The position numbers and the translations under genes are program-made. Below, one piece after another: positions 7,694 through 16,226 of a stretch of 64,000 nt of DNA. The DNA comes from Pseudomonas zanjanensis. Its GTDB lineage: Bacteria; Pseudomonadota; Gammaproteobacteria; Pseudomonadales; Pseudomonadaceae. The DNA is taken from NCBI RefSeq assembly GCF_014268745.2, contig NZ_JABWRB020000005.1, positions 1 through 64,000 on the forward strand, given 5' to 3'. The stretch's first letter is position 1. Each line of letters opens with the position of its first letter. A model generated the notes under the pieces. The model did no database searches and had not been told where the DNA came from. It saw only the letters and a list, made by a program, of their open reading frames with translations.

Positions 7694-9049
7694 ATGAATG
7701 CTCTTGCCCGCCGCGCCGCAGGCCTGCTGCTCAGCACAGTTTGTCTGCCCTTTTCAGCCTTGGCTGCCGACCCACAACCCACCCATGAATTCACCCTCGA
7801 CAACGGCCTGAAGGTCGTCGTGCGCGAAGACCATCGCGCGCCGGTGGTGGTGTCCCAGGTCTGGTACAAGGTGGGCTCCAGCTACGAAACGCCAGGCCAG
7901 ACCGGTTTGTCCCACGCCCTTGAGCACATGATGTTCAAAGGCAGTGAAAAAGTCGGCCCCGGCGAAGCGTCGCTGATCCTGCGCGACCTCGGTGCCGAAG
8001 AGAACGCCTTCACCAGCGATGACTTCACCGCCTATTACCAGATGCTGGCCCGTGACCGCCTGGGCGTGGCCTTCGAACTGGAAGCCGACCGCATGGCCAG
8101 CCTGCGCCTGCCGCCGGAGGAATTCAGCCGCGAGATCGAGGTGATCAAGGAAGAGCGGCGCATGCGCACCGACGACAAGCCCATGTCCAAGGCCTATGAG
8201 CGCTTCAAGGCCATGGCTTACCCGGCCAGCGGCTACCACACGCCGACCATCGGCTGGATGGCCGACCTGGACCGGATGACCGTCGAAGAACTGCGTCACT
8301 GGTACCAATCCTGGTACACCCCGAACAACGCGACCCTGGTGGTGGTTGGCGACGTAACGCCGGATGAGGTCAAGTCCCTGGCCCAGCGTTATTTCGGCCC
8401 GATTGCCCGGCGCGCGGTGCCGGTCGCGAAAATCCCCCTGGAACTGGCCGAACCCGGCGAGCGCCAGATCACTTTGCATGTGCAGACCCAACTGCCCAGC
8501 GTGATGCTGGCTTTCAACGTGCCCAGCATCGCCACCGCGACAGACAAGGCGTCGGTCAACGCCCTGCGGCTGATCTCGGCCTTGCTGGACGGCGGCTACA
8601 GCGGCCGGATCCCGACCCAGCTGGAGCGCGGTGAAGAATTGGTGTCCGGCGGTTCGTCGAGCTACGACGCCTACACCCGTGGCGACACGCTGTTCACCTT
8701 GTCGGCAACGCCCAACACGCAGAAAAACAAAACCCTGGCCCAGGCCGAAGCCGGTCTGTGGCGCTTGCTCGATCAGTTGAAAACCACCGCCCCGACCGCC
8801 GAGGAACTGGAACGCGTACGCGCCCAGGTCATCGCCGGGCTGGTTTACGAGCGCGATTCGATCACCAGCCAGGCCACCGCCATCGGCCAGCTGGAAACCG
8901 TCGGTTTGTCCTGGAAGCTGATGGACACCGAACTCGCCGAACTGCAAAGCGTGACCCCGCAAGACATCCAGAAGGCAGCCCAGCTGTATTTCACCCGCTC
9001 GCGTCTAAGCGTTGCGCACATCCTGCCCGAGGAGAAAGCTCATGAGTGA
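7694..9049 (+). CDS. M16 family zinc metallopeptidase, catalytic subunit
   Basis: Exported insulinase/pitrilysin-type peptidase of 451 residues. It has a signal peptide (residues 1-25, ending SALA-ADP), the inverted zinc motif HALEHMMFKG near residue 75, and a distal glutamate segment further on, so this copy should be catalytically competent. The natural substrates of such periplasmic pairs in Pseudomonas are unknown; they resemble short bacterial processing peptidases. The second subunit overlaps by eight bases, implying equimolar translation and a heterodimer. Confidence 0.92.
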   Translation: MNALARRAAGLLLSTVCLPFSALAADPQPTHEFTLDNGLKVVVREDHRAPVVVSQVWYKVGSSYETPGQTGLSHALEHMMFKGSEKVGPGEASLILRDLGAEENAFTSDDFTAYYQMLARDRLGVAFELEADRMASLRLPPEEFSREIEVIKEERRMRTDDKPMSKAYERFKAMAYPASGYHTPTIGWMADLDRMTVEELRHWYQSWYTPNNATLVVVGDVTPDEVKSLAQRYFGPIARRAVPVAKIPLELAEPGERQITLHVQTQLPSVMLAFNVPSIATATDKASVNALRLISALLDGGYSGRIPTQLERGEELVSGGSSSYDAYTRGDTLFTLSATPNTQKNKTLAQAEAGLWRLLDQLKTTAPTAEELERVRAQVIAGLVYERDSITSQATAIGQLETVGLSWKLMDTELAELQSVTPQDIQKAAQLYFTRSRLSVAHILPEEKAHE

Positions 9050-10532
9050 GCGCAAATCATCGCGCCTGGTGCCGATCGGCCTGGTGTCGATCGCCCTGGC
9101 CTGCGCCCTGGCCTTTTACCTGACGCCGTCCAGCGACTCCAACGCCAGCCAGGCCTTGGACAAGGCCAAGTCCGGCAACAAACTGCAATCCTTGGCTGAA
9201 CTGAACGACAAGGCGCCCAGCCGGCGCCAGCTCGATGTGCAAACCTGGAAAACCGTCGACGGCGCCAAGGTGTTGTTCGTCGAAGCCCGGGAATTGCCGA
9301 TGTTCGACCTGCGCCTGACCTTCGCCGCTGGCAGCAGCCAGGACGGCGACGCCCCTGGCCTCGCCCTGCTGACCAACGCCATGCTCAACGAAGGCGTGGC
9401 CGGCAAGGATGTCAGCGCCATTGCCCAGGGCTTCGAAAGCCTCGGCGCGGACTTCGGCAACGGTGCCTACCGGGACATGGCCGTGGCGTCCCTGCGCAGC
9501 CTCAGTGTGGTCGACAAACGTGAGCCGGCCTTGAAGCTGTTCGCCGAAGTCGTCGGTAAACCGACCCTCCCCGCCGACTCCTTTGCCCGTATCAAGAATC
9601 AGATGCTGGCCGGCTTCGAGTACCAGAAGCAGAACCCCGGCAAACTGGCGGGCCTGGAACTGATGAAGCGCCTGTACGGCGAGCATCCGTATGCCCACTC
9701 CAGCGACGGCACCGCCGAGAGCATTCCACCGATCACCCTGGCCCAGGCCCGGGCGTTCCACGCCAAGGCCTATGCCGCCGGCAACGCCGTGATCGCACTG
9801 GTGGGGGACTTGTCCCGCGCCGAAGCAGAAGCGATTGCCAACCAGGTTTCCACCGCGCTGCCCAAAGGCCCGGCCCTGGCGAAAACCCCGCCACCGGTGG
9901 AGCCGAAGGCGAGCATCGGTCACATCGAGTTTCCGTCCAAGCAGACCAACCTGATGCTCGCGCAACTGGGCATCGACCGCGACGATCCGGACTATGCCGC
10001 CGTGTCCCTGGGCAACCAGATTCTCGGCGGCGGTGGCTTCGGCACGCGATTGATGACTGAAGTTCGCGAAAAGCGCGGCCTGACCTACGGCGTGTACTCC
10101 GGTTTCACGGCGATGCAGGCCCGCGGCCCGTTCATGATCAATTTGCAAACCCGTGCAGAGATGAGCGAAGGCACCTTGAAACTGGTGCAGGATGTGTTCG
10201 CCGACTACCTCAAGAACGGTCCGACCCAAAAAGAACTCGATGACGCCAAGCGCGAGCTGGCCGGCAGCTTCCCGCTGTCCACCGCCAGCAACGCCGACAT
10301 CGTCGGCCAGCTCGGCGCCATGGGCTTCTACGACTTGCCGCTGAGCTACCTGGAGGATTTCATGCACCAGTCCCAGGAACTGACCGTCGAGCAGGTCAAG
10401 GCCGCGCTGAACAAACACCTGAGCACCGACAAGATGGTTATCGTCACCGCCGGCCCGAGCGTGCCGCAAAAGCCGTTGCCGCCCCCCACTGACAAACCTG
10501 CCGAGCAGCCGCTCGGGGTTCCGGAGCACTAA
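9042..10532 (+). CDS. M16 family peptidase-like, non-catalytic subunit
   Basis: 496 residues with an N-terminal membrane anchor or signal (about 8-30). The fold matches M16, but the position of the HxxEH zinc motif reads LLTNAMLNEG, so it lacks metal ligands. The C-terminal REKRGLTYGVYSG retains the Arg/Tyr pair that positions substrate. Active/inactive M16 pairs are known from Sphingomonas and from mitochondrial processing peptidase. A ribosome binding site (GAGGAGAAA) inside the upstream gene sets the start at 9042. Its stop overlaps the rsmD start (TAATG). Confidence 0.9.
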   Translation: MSERKSSRLVPIGLVSIALACALAFYLTPSSDSNASQALDKAKSGNKLQSLAELNDKAPSRRQLDVQTWKTVDGAKVLFVEARELPMFDLRLTFAAGSSQDGDAPGLALLTNAMLNEGVAGKDVSAIAQGFESLGADFGNGAYRDMAVASLRSLSVVDKREPALKLFAEVVGKPTLPADSFARIKNQMLAGFEYQKQNPGKLAGLELMKRLYGEHPYAHSSDGTAESIPPITLAQARAFHAKAYAAGNAVIALVGDLSRAEAEAIANQVSTALPKGPALAKTPPPVEPKASIGHIEFPSKQTNLMLAQLGIDRDDPDYAAVSLGNQILGGGGFGTRLMTEVREKRGLTYGVYSGFTAMQARGPFMINLQTRAEMSEGTLKLVQDVFADYLKNGPTQKELDDAKRELAGSFPLSTASNADIVGQLGAMGFYDLPLSYLEDFMHQSQELTVEQVKAALNKHLSTDKMVIVTAGPSVPQKPLPPPTDKPAEQPLGVPEH

Positions 10533-11143
10533 TGGCCCGCCCATCCAATTCCAGCAAGAAACCCGTGCACAACGGTGTGAACCAGTTGCGCATCATCGGC
10601 GGCGAATGGCGCAGCCGGCGCCTTAGCTTCCCGGATGCCCCAGGCTTGCGCCCGACCCCGGACCGCGTGCGGGAAACCCTGTTCAACTGGCTCGCGCCCT
10701 ACGTGGCGGGTGCCCGGGTGCTCGACCCGTTCGCCGGCAGCGGCGCCTTGTTTCTCGAGGCCCTGTCTCGTGGCGCCGCCATGGGCCAGGCGCTGGACGC
10801 CAACAACCTGGCGGTCTCCAGCCTGAAGGAACACCTGGGCACCCTGCGCTGCACCGTCGGCCAGGTGCAAACCGCCGATGCACTGCGCTACCTCGACAGC
10901 CAACCGGCGACACCTTTCGACCTGGTGTTCCTCGACCCGCCGTTCAACCAGAACCTGCTGCCGACGGTCTGCGCCTTGCTCGAGGAACGCCAGTGGCTGG
11001 CCGAGGATGCCTGGGTCTACACTGAAAGCGAGACCGCCCCGTCCACCCTGGGCTTGCCGGGCAACTGGCGCTTGCACCGCGAGCAGAAATCCGGACGGGT
11101 GTATTACGCGTTGTGGCAGCGTTTGACAAAGGACATGGGCTGA
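10532..11143 (+). CDS. rsmD: 16S rRNA (guanine-966-N2)-methyltransferase RsmD
   Basis: Methylates N2 of G966 in helix 31 of 16S rRNA on the assembled small subunit. The 203-residue protein contains the N-terminal RIIGGEWRSRRL, PTPDRVRETLFNWL, the SAM motif VLDPFAGSGALFLEALSRG and the catalytic DPPF (FLDPPFNQNL). The start codon overlaps the last base of the preceding peptidase gene, so it is translationally coupled. Confidence 0.95.
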   Translation: MARPSNSSKKPVHNGVNQLRIIGGEWRSRRLSFPDAPGLRPTPDRVRETLFNWLAPYVAGARVLDPFAGSGALFLEALSRGAAMGQALDANNLAVSSLKEHLGTLRCTVGQVQTADALRYLDSQPATPFDLVFLDPPFNQNLLPTVCALLEERQWLAEDAWVYTESETAPSTLGLPGNWRLHREQKSGRVYYALWQRLTKDMG

Positions 11144-11171
11144 ACGGCTGACCCGTACATCGAGAATAATA

Positions 11172-12173
11172 ATGATGTCCGCCGCACCTGAACGTTTCGT
11201 CCCTGCTCCGGGCCTTGGCAATCCGCACCTGCAAACCTTGTGGGGCCCCTTGTGGCGCCCGACCACCCACATCGCGCGCCAACGCGAGCGCTTGTGGTTG
11301 GAAGACGGCGATTTCCTCGACCTCGACTGGCATGGCCCCCACAGCGCCGAGGCACCCTTGGTGCTGGTGCTGCACGGGCTGACCGGCTCTTCCAATTCGC
11401 CCTACGTGGCCGGGTTGCAGCAGGCGCTCGGTCGCCAGGGCTGGGCCAGTGCGGCGTTGAACTGGCGCGGCTGCTCGGGTGAGCCGAACCTGCTGCCCCG
11501 CAGCTATCATTCGGGCGTCAGCGAAGACCTGGTCGCCGCCATCGCCCATTTGCGCGCCCGACGCCCCTTGGCGCCGCTGTTTGCGGTGGGCTATTCGTTG
11601 GGCGGCAATGTGTTGCTCAAGCACCTGGGGGAAACCGGCGGCGACAGCCAGTTGCAAGGGGCGGTGGCGGTCTCGGTACCGTTTCGCCTCGACCAGTGCG
11701 CCGATCGCATCGGCCAGGGATTCTCCAAGCTCTACCAGGCGCATTTCATGCGACAACTGGTGGCCTATGTGCGCAACAAGCAACGCCAGTTTCTGCACGA
11801 CGGACGTCACGAAGGCCTGGCGACCCTGGCGGCGCTGGGTCCGCTGGAGAACATGCGCACCTTCTGGGACTTTGACGGCCGGGTAACGGCGCCGCTGCAT
11901 GGGTTCTCCGATGCAGCGGATTACTACCGCCGCGCCTCCAGCCGCTATTTCATGGCAGCTATCAGCACGCCGACCCTGGTCATCCAGGCCGCCGACGATC
12001 CTTTTGTCTTCCCCCACAGCCTGCCCGAACCGGGCGAATTATCGGCCTCGACCCGGATTGAATTGCACGCCCGGGGTGGGCATGTGGGGTTTGTCGACGG
12101 AACCTTGCGACGCCCCGGGTATTACCTGGAGCGGCGGATTCCCCATTGGCTGGCCAGCCTGGGGCGCGGCTGA
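11172..12173 (+). CDS. YheT-family alpha/beta hydrolase
   Basis: Predicted hydrolase of the YheT/EMB8 family; the true substrate is unknown, with esterase activity reported for some relatives. The 333-residue protein shows the oxyanion segment LVLHGLTGSSNSPY, the nucleophile elbow GYSLGGN, a late aspartate (IQAADDPFVF) and the histidine in RGGHVGF. It starts with two consecutive ATGs (11172, 11175) and no strong ribosome binding site. It lies 28 bases after rsmD and is possibly co-transcribed. Confidence 0.88.
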   Translation: MMSAAPERFVPAPGLGNPHLQTLWGPLWRPTTHIARQRERLWLEDGDFLDLDWHGPHSAEAPLVLVLHGLTGSSNSPYVAGLQQALGRQGWASAALNWRGCSGEPNLLPRSYHSGVSEDLVAAIAHLRARRPLAPLFAVGYSLGGNVLLKHLGETGGDSQLQGAVAVSVPFRLDQCADRIGQGFSKLYQAHFMRQLVAYVRNKQRQFLHDGRHEGLATLAALGPLENMRTFWDFDGRVTAPLHGFSDAADYYRRASSRYFMAAISTPTLVIQAADDPFVFPHSLPEPGELSASTRIELHARGGHVGFVDGTLRRPGYYLERRIPHWLASLGRG

Positions 12174-12219
12174 GCGTGGCAAGGGCAGTAAAAGGATCTG
12201 CAGACAAAACGAATCCCCT

Positions 12220-12308
12220 GTGGGAGCGGGCTTGCTCGCGAAAGCGGTGGGTCAGATTGCATTAATGTTGGATGTACCGCCGTCTTCGCGAGCAAGCCCG
12301 CTCCCACA
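12220..12308. repeat. REP pair (REPIN), GCGGGCTTGCTCGC family
   Basis: Inverted pair of the GTGGGAGCGGGCTTGCTCGC core in the convergent gap between the YheT-like hydrolase and the sulfurtransferase gene. The spacer is nearly the same as in the copies at 16094 and 44077. Confidence 0.9.
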
Positions 12309-12365
12309 ATTTTTTCCGGGGTGTTCACCAGTCTGGTGTTCACCCATATTGATTCCGGGTGTTCG

Positions 12366-13220
12366 CTATTCGCCCTTCGCCACGCCCCGCTGTGGATCAT
12401 TGATCCACTCACTCCACGAGCCAGCATACAGCCGTCCCAACGGATAGCCTGCCAGGCACAAGGCAAACAGGTTATGACACGCCGTCACGCCGGAGCCGCA
12501 GTACGCCACCAGTTCGGTGGGCGAACGCTCGCCCAGTTTTTCGGCGAAGCGTTGCTTGAGCTGTTCGGCCGGCAGGAAGCGGCCATCGGCGCCCAGGTTG
12601 TCCGTGAACGCTGCGCACTGGGCGCCCGGGATATGCCCGGCTATCGGGTCGATCGGTTCGACTTCGCCCTTGAAACGCGGTAAGGCCCGGGCATCCAGCA
12701 AAGTCATGGCCGGCTCGCCAAGGCGTTGTTGCAGGGCTTGCGCATCGATCAACAAACTCGCGTCCGGCGCACCGCTGAAGGTCCCACGACCGTTCTGCGG
12801 CGGATCAAGACTCAGGGGCAAGCCGGCGGCATGCCAGGCCTTGAGCCCACCGTCGAGGATGTACACGCCGTCGCGCTTGCCCAGCCAGGCCAGCAACCAC
12901 CAGGCCCGCGCGGCATAGGCGCCGGGACCGTCGTCGTACAGCACGACCTCGCTGTCGTTATCCAGCCCCCAAGTCTTGAGACGCTCGATCAACGCCTCGG
13001 GCTCGGGCAACGGATGACGCCCGGTCACGCCCTTGGTCACCGCTCCACTCAAGTCGCGCTCAAGGTCTGCGAAAGACGCCCCGGCAATGTGGCCCTCGGC
13101 ATAACTGCGCTGACCGTAATCCGGGTCTTCCAGGGCGAAACGGCAATCGAGGATCACCAGCCCGGGCTGGGATCGCCGCTGTTCGAGGGCTTGGGGGCTG
13201 ATGAGTTGCGCGATGGGCAT
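12366..13220 (-). CDS. sseA: 3-mercaptopyruvate-type sulfurtransferase
   Basis: Two-domain rhodanese-like enzyme that moves sulfur from 3-mercaptopyruvate (or thiosulfate) to thiol acceptors or cyanide. The 284-residue protein ends with the active loop YCGSGVTACHN. Cys241 is the persulfide carrier, and the CG[ST]GVTA loop is characteristic of mercaptopyruvate rather than thiosulfate sulfurtransferases. The first rhodanese domain lacks a catalytic cysteine loop (DDGPGAYAAR). The ATG at 13220 is preceded by AGGAG; longer in-frame extensions are unlikely. Confidence 0.88.
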   Translation of the reverse strand: MPIAQLISPQALEQRRSQPGLVILDCRFALEDPDYGQRSYAEGHIAGASFADLERDLSGAVTKGVTGRHPLPEPEALIERLKTWGLDNDSEVVLYDDGPGAYAARAWWLLAWLGKRDGVYILDGGLKAWHAAGLPLSLDPPQNGRGTFSGAPDASLLIDAQALQQRLGEPAMTLLDARALPRFKGEVEPIDPIAGHIPGAQCAAFTDNLGADGRFLPAEQLKQRFAEKLGERSPTELVAYCGSGVTACHNLFALCLAGYPLGRLYAGSWSEWINDPQRGVAKGE

Positions 13221-13254
13221 GGTGAGCTCCTGTGACTGAATCGGGGATCGATTC

Positions 13255-13926
13255 CTACTGCCCTTCCTCCAGGGTCTGGGCCAGCGGGACGTAATATTCC
13301 TTGAACAGTGCATCCACCGCCTCGCGGGCCTGATCGGTCACGAAACCGGCCTCCAGCACCAGCACCTGATAGACGCCGCGCTTGATGGCCTGCTCGCTCA
13401 GGTGGCTGAAATTTTCCCGCGTGGTGCACAAGAACCGCACCCAGGACGTGAGGATGATCCAGGCGTTGAGGGTCAGGGATTCGATCTGCACCCGGTCCAT
13501 CTTCAAGATACCGGCGGCAACGAAGCCCTCGTAGATCGCGGTGCCGTGGATCAGGCAGCGCTGGGAAAACCGCCGATAGCGGGCCGCCAGGTCAGGATCG
13601 CTGTCGAGCAGATGCTCCAGGTCCCGGTGCAGGAAGCGATACCGCCACATGGCCGCCAGCAGTTCCTGCAGGTAAAAGCGTTTGTCATCCACTGTGGCCG
13701 CCCGGCCCTGGGGCGGACGCAGGAAACTGTCCACCAGGTTCTCGTACTCACTGAACAGCACGGCAATGATCGCCTGCTTGTTGGGGAAGTGGTAATAGAG
13801 ATTGCCCGGGGACATGTCCATGTGGGCGGCGATGTGATTGGTGCTGACGCTACGCTCACCCTGTTGGTTGAACAGCTCGAGGCTGTTTTGCACGATGCGC
13901 TCGCTGGTTTTCATTCGTGGGGCCAT
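13255..13926 (-). CDS. TetR-family transcriptional regulator
   Basis: 223-residue repressor-type protein. The N-terminal helix-turn-helix (STNHIAAHMDMSPGNLYYHF) is canonical TetR, and the remaining all-helical domain should bind an aromatic or lipid-like effector. It is divergent from the aldehyde dehydrogenase gene at 14075, and the gap contains a palindrome suited to TetR binding, so it probably controls that operon and itself. An alternative start lies four codons downstream (13914). sseA follows after 34 bases. Confidence 0.9.
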   Translation of the reverse strand: MAPRMKTSERIVQNSLELFNQQGERSVSTNHIAAHMDMSPGNLYYHFPNKQAIIAVLFSEYENLVDSFLRPPQGRAATVDDKRFYLQELLAAMWRYRFLHRDLEHLLDSDPDLAARYRRFSQRCLIHGTAIYEGFVAAGILKMDRVQIESLTLNAWIILTSWVRFLCTTRENFSHLSEQAIKRGVYQVLVLEAGFVTDQAREAVDALFKEYYVPLAQTLEEGQ

Positions 13927-14022
13927 GGTTTGGGCTTTAATTCGACGAAAGCATTGAACGGCATCTTACGACCTATCCGCCACAGGAAAAACCCAAAGCC
14001 GCTAAGGATGTCGTTGACTTTC

Positions 14023-14038
14023 TAGAGTATAAGCTCTA
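14023..14038. promoter_or_regulatory. Palindromic operator candidate
   Basis: TAGAG-N6-CTCTA lies about 40 bases before the aldehyde dehydrogenase start, just after a TTGACT that could be a -35 hexamer (14014-14019). The position and symmetry suit the divergent TetR regulator. Binding is inferred. Confidence 0.5.
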
Positions 14039-14074
14039 AAAAACACCCACTCTAATAATATCTGGTGCCTGACG

Positions 14075-15505
14075 ATGCCTGCCGACGTGGCCTACCTGCA
14101 CGAGTCTCAACAACAACTGGACGAGCTGCGGTCGCGCTTCGATGCCCAGCGCCAGGCCTACGCCGTCCACCCGATGCCACCGGCCGTACAGCGCCGCCAA
14201 TGGCTCAAGGCACTGCGGGAGGTATTAAGCAACGAACGCCAAGCCTTGATCGACGCCATCAGCCAGGACTTCAGCCACCGCAGCGCCGACGAAACACTGC
14301 TGGCCGAGCTGATGCCGAGCCTGCATGGCATTCATTACGCCAGCCGTCACCTCCAGGGTTGGATGAAGCCCTCCCGGCGCAAGGTGGGCATGGCCTTTCA
14401 ACCGGCGTCCGCCAAAGTGATCTATCAGCCGTTGGGCGTGGTCGGGGTCATCGTCCCGTGGAATTACCCACTGTTCCTCGCCATCGGGCCGCTGGTAGGG
14501 GCACTGGCGGCGGGCAACCGGGTGATGCTCAAGCTCAGCGAATCGACACCGGCGACCGGTTTGCTGCTCAAGCAATTGCTGGCCCGGGTCTTCCCCCAGG
14601 ACCTGGTGTGCGTGGTGCTGGGCGAGGCGGACGTGGGCATGGCGTTTTCCAAGTTGCCCTTCGATCACCTGTTGTTCACCGGCGCCACCAGCATTGGCAA
14701 GCATGTCATGCGCGCCGCTGCGGAAAACCTGACGCCTGTCACCCTTGAGCTGGGTGGGAAATCGCCGGCCATCGTGTCGGTCGATGTACCGATCAAGGAC
14801 GCCGCCGAACGCATTGCCTTCGGCAAAACCCTGAATGCCGGGCAAACCTGTGTCGCCCCGGACTATGTGCTAGTGCCGCAGAACCGCGTCGGCGAGTTCG
14901 TCGAGGCCTATCGCGAGGCGGTTCGAGGGTTTTATCCGACCCTGGCGGACAACCCGGACTACACCGCCGTCATCAACGAACGACAACTGGCGCGGCTCAA
15001 CGGCTACATCGGCGACGCTACCAGCAAAGGCGCGTTGCTGATCGAGCTGTTCGAGCAAGGCCAGGGTCGCCGCATGGCCCACAGCCTGCTGCTCAACGTC
15101 AACGATGAGATGACCGTCATGCAGGACGAGATCTTCGGCCCGCTGCTGCCCATCGTGCCCTATGACAATCTGGACCAGGCGTTTGCCTACATCAATCAGC
15201 GACCCCGCCCGCTGGCGCTCTACTACTTCGGCTACAACAAGGCCGAACAGCATCGCGTGCTCCACGAAACCCATTCCGGCGGCGTCTGCCTGAACGACAC
15301 GTTGCTGCATGTCGCCCAGGATGACATGCCATTCGGCGGCATCGGGCCCTCGGGAATGGGGCACTACCACGGGCATGAGGGTTTCCTGACCTTCAGCAAG
15401 GCCAAGGGCGTGCTGACCAAACAGCGGTTCAACGCGGCGAAGCTGATTTATCCACCCTATGGCAAGCCGTTGCAGAAACTGATCCAGAAGCTGTTTGTCC
15501 GCTGA
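14075..15505 (+). CDS. calB: Coniferyl aldehyde dehydrogenase-type ALDH
   Basis: NAD(P)-dependent aldehyde dehydrogenase of 476 residues, in the branch annotated as coniferyl aldehyde dehydrogenase, which also includes enzymes for long-chain and terpenoid aldehydes. Key elements are PWNYPLFLAIGPL (coenzyme site), FTGATSIGKH, the catalytic base E225 in LELGGKSP and nucleophile C259 in NAGQTCVAPDY. A hydrophobic C-terminus (LIYPPYGKPLQKLIQKLF) suggests membrane contact. It leads an apparent operon with the Tat protein and GMC oxidoreductase. The natural substrate is not determined by sequence. Confidence 0.85.
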   Translation: MPADVAYLHESQQQLDELRSRFDAQRQAYAVHPMPPAVQRRQWLKALREVLSNERQALIDAISQDFSHRSADETLLAELMPSLHGIHYASRHLQGWMKPSRRKVGMAFQPASAKVIYQPLGVVGVIVPWNYPLFLAIGPLVGALAAGNRVMLKLSESTPATGLLLKQLLARVFPQDLVCVVLGEADVGMAFSKLPFDHLLFTGATSIGKHVMRAAAENLTPVTLELGGKSPAIVSVDVPIKDAAERIAFGKTLNAGQTCVAPDYVLVPQNRVGEFVEAYREAVRGFYPTLADNPDYTAVINERQLARLNGYIGDATSKGALLIELFEQGQGRRMAHSLLLNVNDEMTVMQDEIFGPLLPIVPYDNLDQAFAYINQRPRPLALYYFGYNKAEQHRVLHETHSGGVCLNDTLLHVAQDDMPFGGIGPSGMGHYHGHEGFLTFSKAKGVLTKQRFNAAKLIYPPYGKPLQKLIQKLFVR

Positions 15506-15532
15506 CGCGTCTCTTGCCGGGTAATAACAATA

Positions 15533-16078
15533 ATGAACCCAAGCCTCATCGATACCCCCGCGCTGTCACGGCGCGGACTGCTGAAATTCAGCCTCGGCGC
15601 CAGCGCCTTCCTGGCCACCGTCGGGCTCGGCGTCAGCCTGAGCGGTTGCTCGCCAAGCCAACCGGCCGCGGGCTTGATCGCCCTGCGCGACAGCGATCTG
15701 CCATTTCTACGCAGCGTCATCCCCGTGATGCTGGAGGGCGCAGTGACCCCCGAACGAATCCCTGCCGCCACTGACGAAACCCTGAAAAGCCTGGACAACG
15801 GCCTGGCCCACTTGTCCCCCGCCATGCTCAAGCTCACGCATCAGCTGTTCGATGTGCTCACCCTTGGCATTACCCGTGGACCACTGACCGGGGTCTGGGG
15901 CACGTGGGAGAACGCCAGCGCCGATGACATCCGCCAGTTCCTCGCCCGGTGGGAAAACAGTTCTCTGGACCTGCTGCGCCAAGGCCACAGTTCATTGCTG
16001 CAACTGGTGATGATGGCCTGGTACAGCCGCCCCGAGTCCTGGGCGCGTTGCGGGTATCCAGGACCGCCCAAGATTTGA
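15533..16078 (+). CDS. Tat-exported lipoprotein, putative GMC oxidoreductase partner
   Basis: 181 residues. The N-terminus has a twin-arginine motif (SRRGLLKF) and a hydrophobic stretch ending in a lipobox-like LSGC around residue 38, so a folded, lipid-anchored periplasmic protein is predicted. The rest is helical and resembles the small subunit that accompanies membrane-bound GMC dehydrogenases (gluconate dehydrogenase subunit 3-like). It lies 27 bases after the aldehyde dehydrogenase and 148 bases (including a REP pair) before the GMC gene. The role is inferred from position. Confidence 0.75.
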   Translation: MNPSLIDTPALSRRGLLKFSLGASAFLATVGLGVSLSGCSPSQPAAGLIALRDSDLPFLRSVIPVMLEGAVTPERIPAATDETLKSLDNGLAHLSPAMLKLTHQLFDVLTLGITRGPLTGVWGTWENASADDIRQFLARWENSSLDLLRQGHSSLLQLVMMAWYSRPESWARCGYPGPPKI

Positions 16079-16093
16079 AAGCCAGTGAGATCC

Positions 16094-16183
16094 TGTGGGA
16101 GCGGGCTTGCTCGCGAAGGCGGTGTGTCAGCTTGCATAAATGTTGAATGTACAGCCGCCTTCGCGAGCAAGCCCGCTCCCACA
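16094..16183. repeat. REP pair (REPIN), GCGGGCTTGCTCGC family
   Basis: Inverted REP pair inserted inside the putative operon between the Tat lipoprotein and GMC oxidoreductase genes. As RNA it would form a stable hairpin that could alter expression of the downstream gene. Confidence 0.9.
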
Positions 16184-16226
16184 GGGTTCCTCATCGTCGA
16201 CACATAACAATAAGAGAGCCCTGAAC

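Noticed and set aside
15841..16203. Minus-strand frame containing the REP at 16.1 kb
   Set aside because: Much of it translates the repeat; similar peptide fragments recur at every REP of the window.
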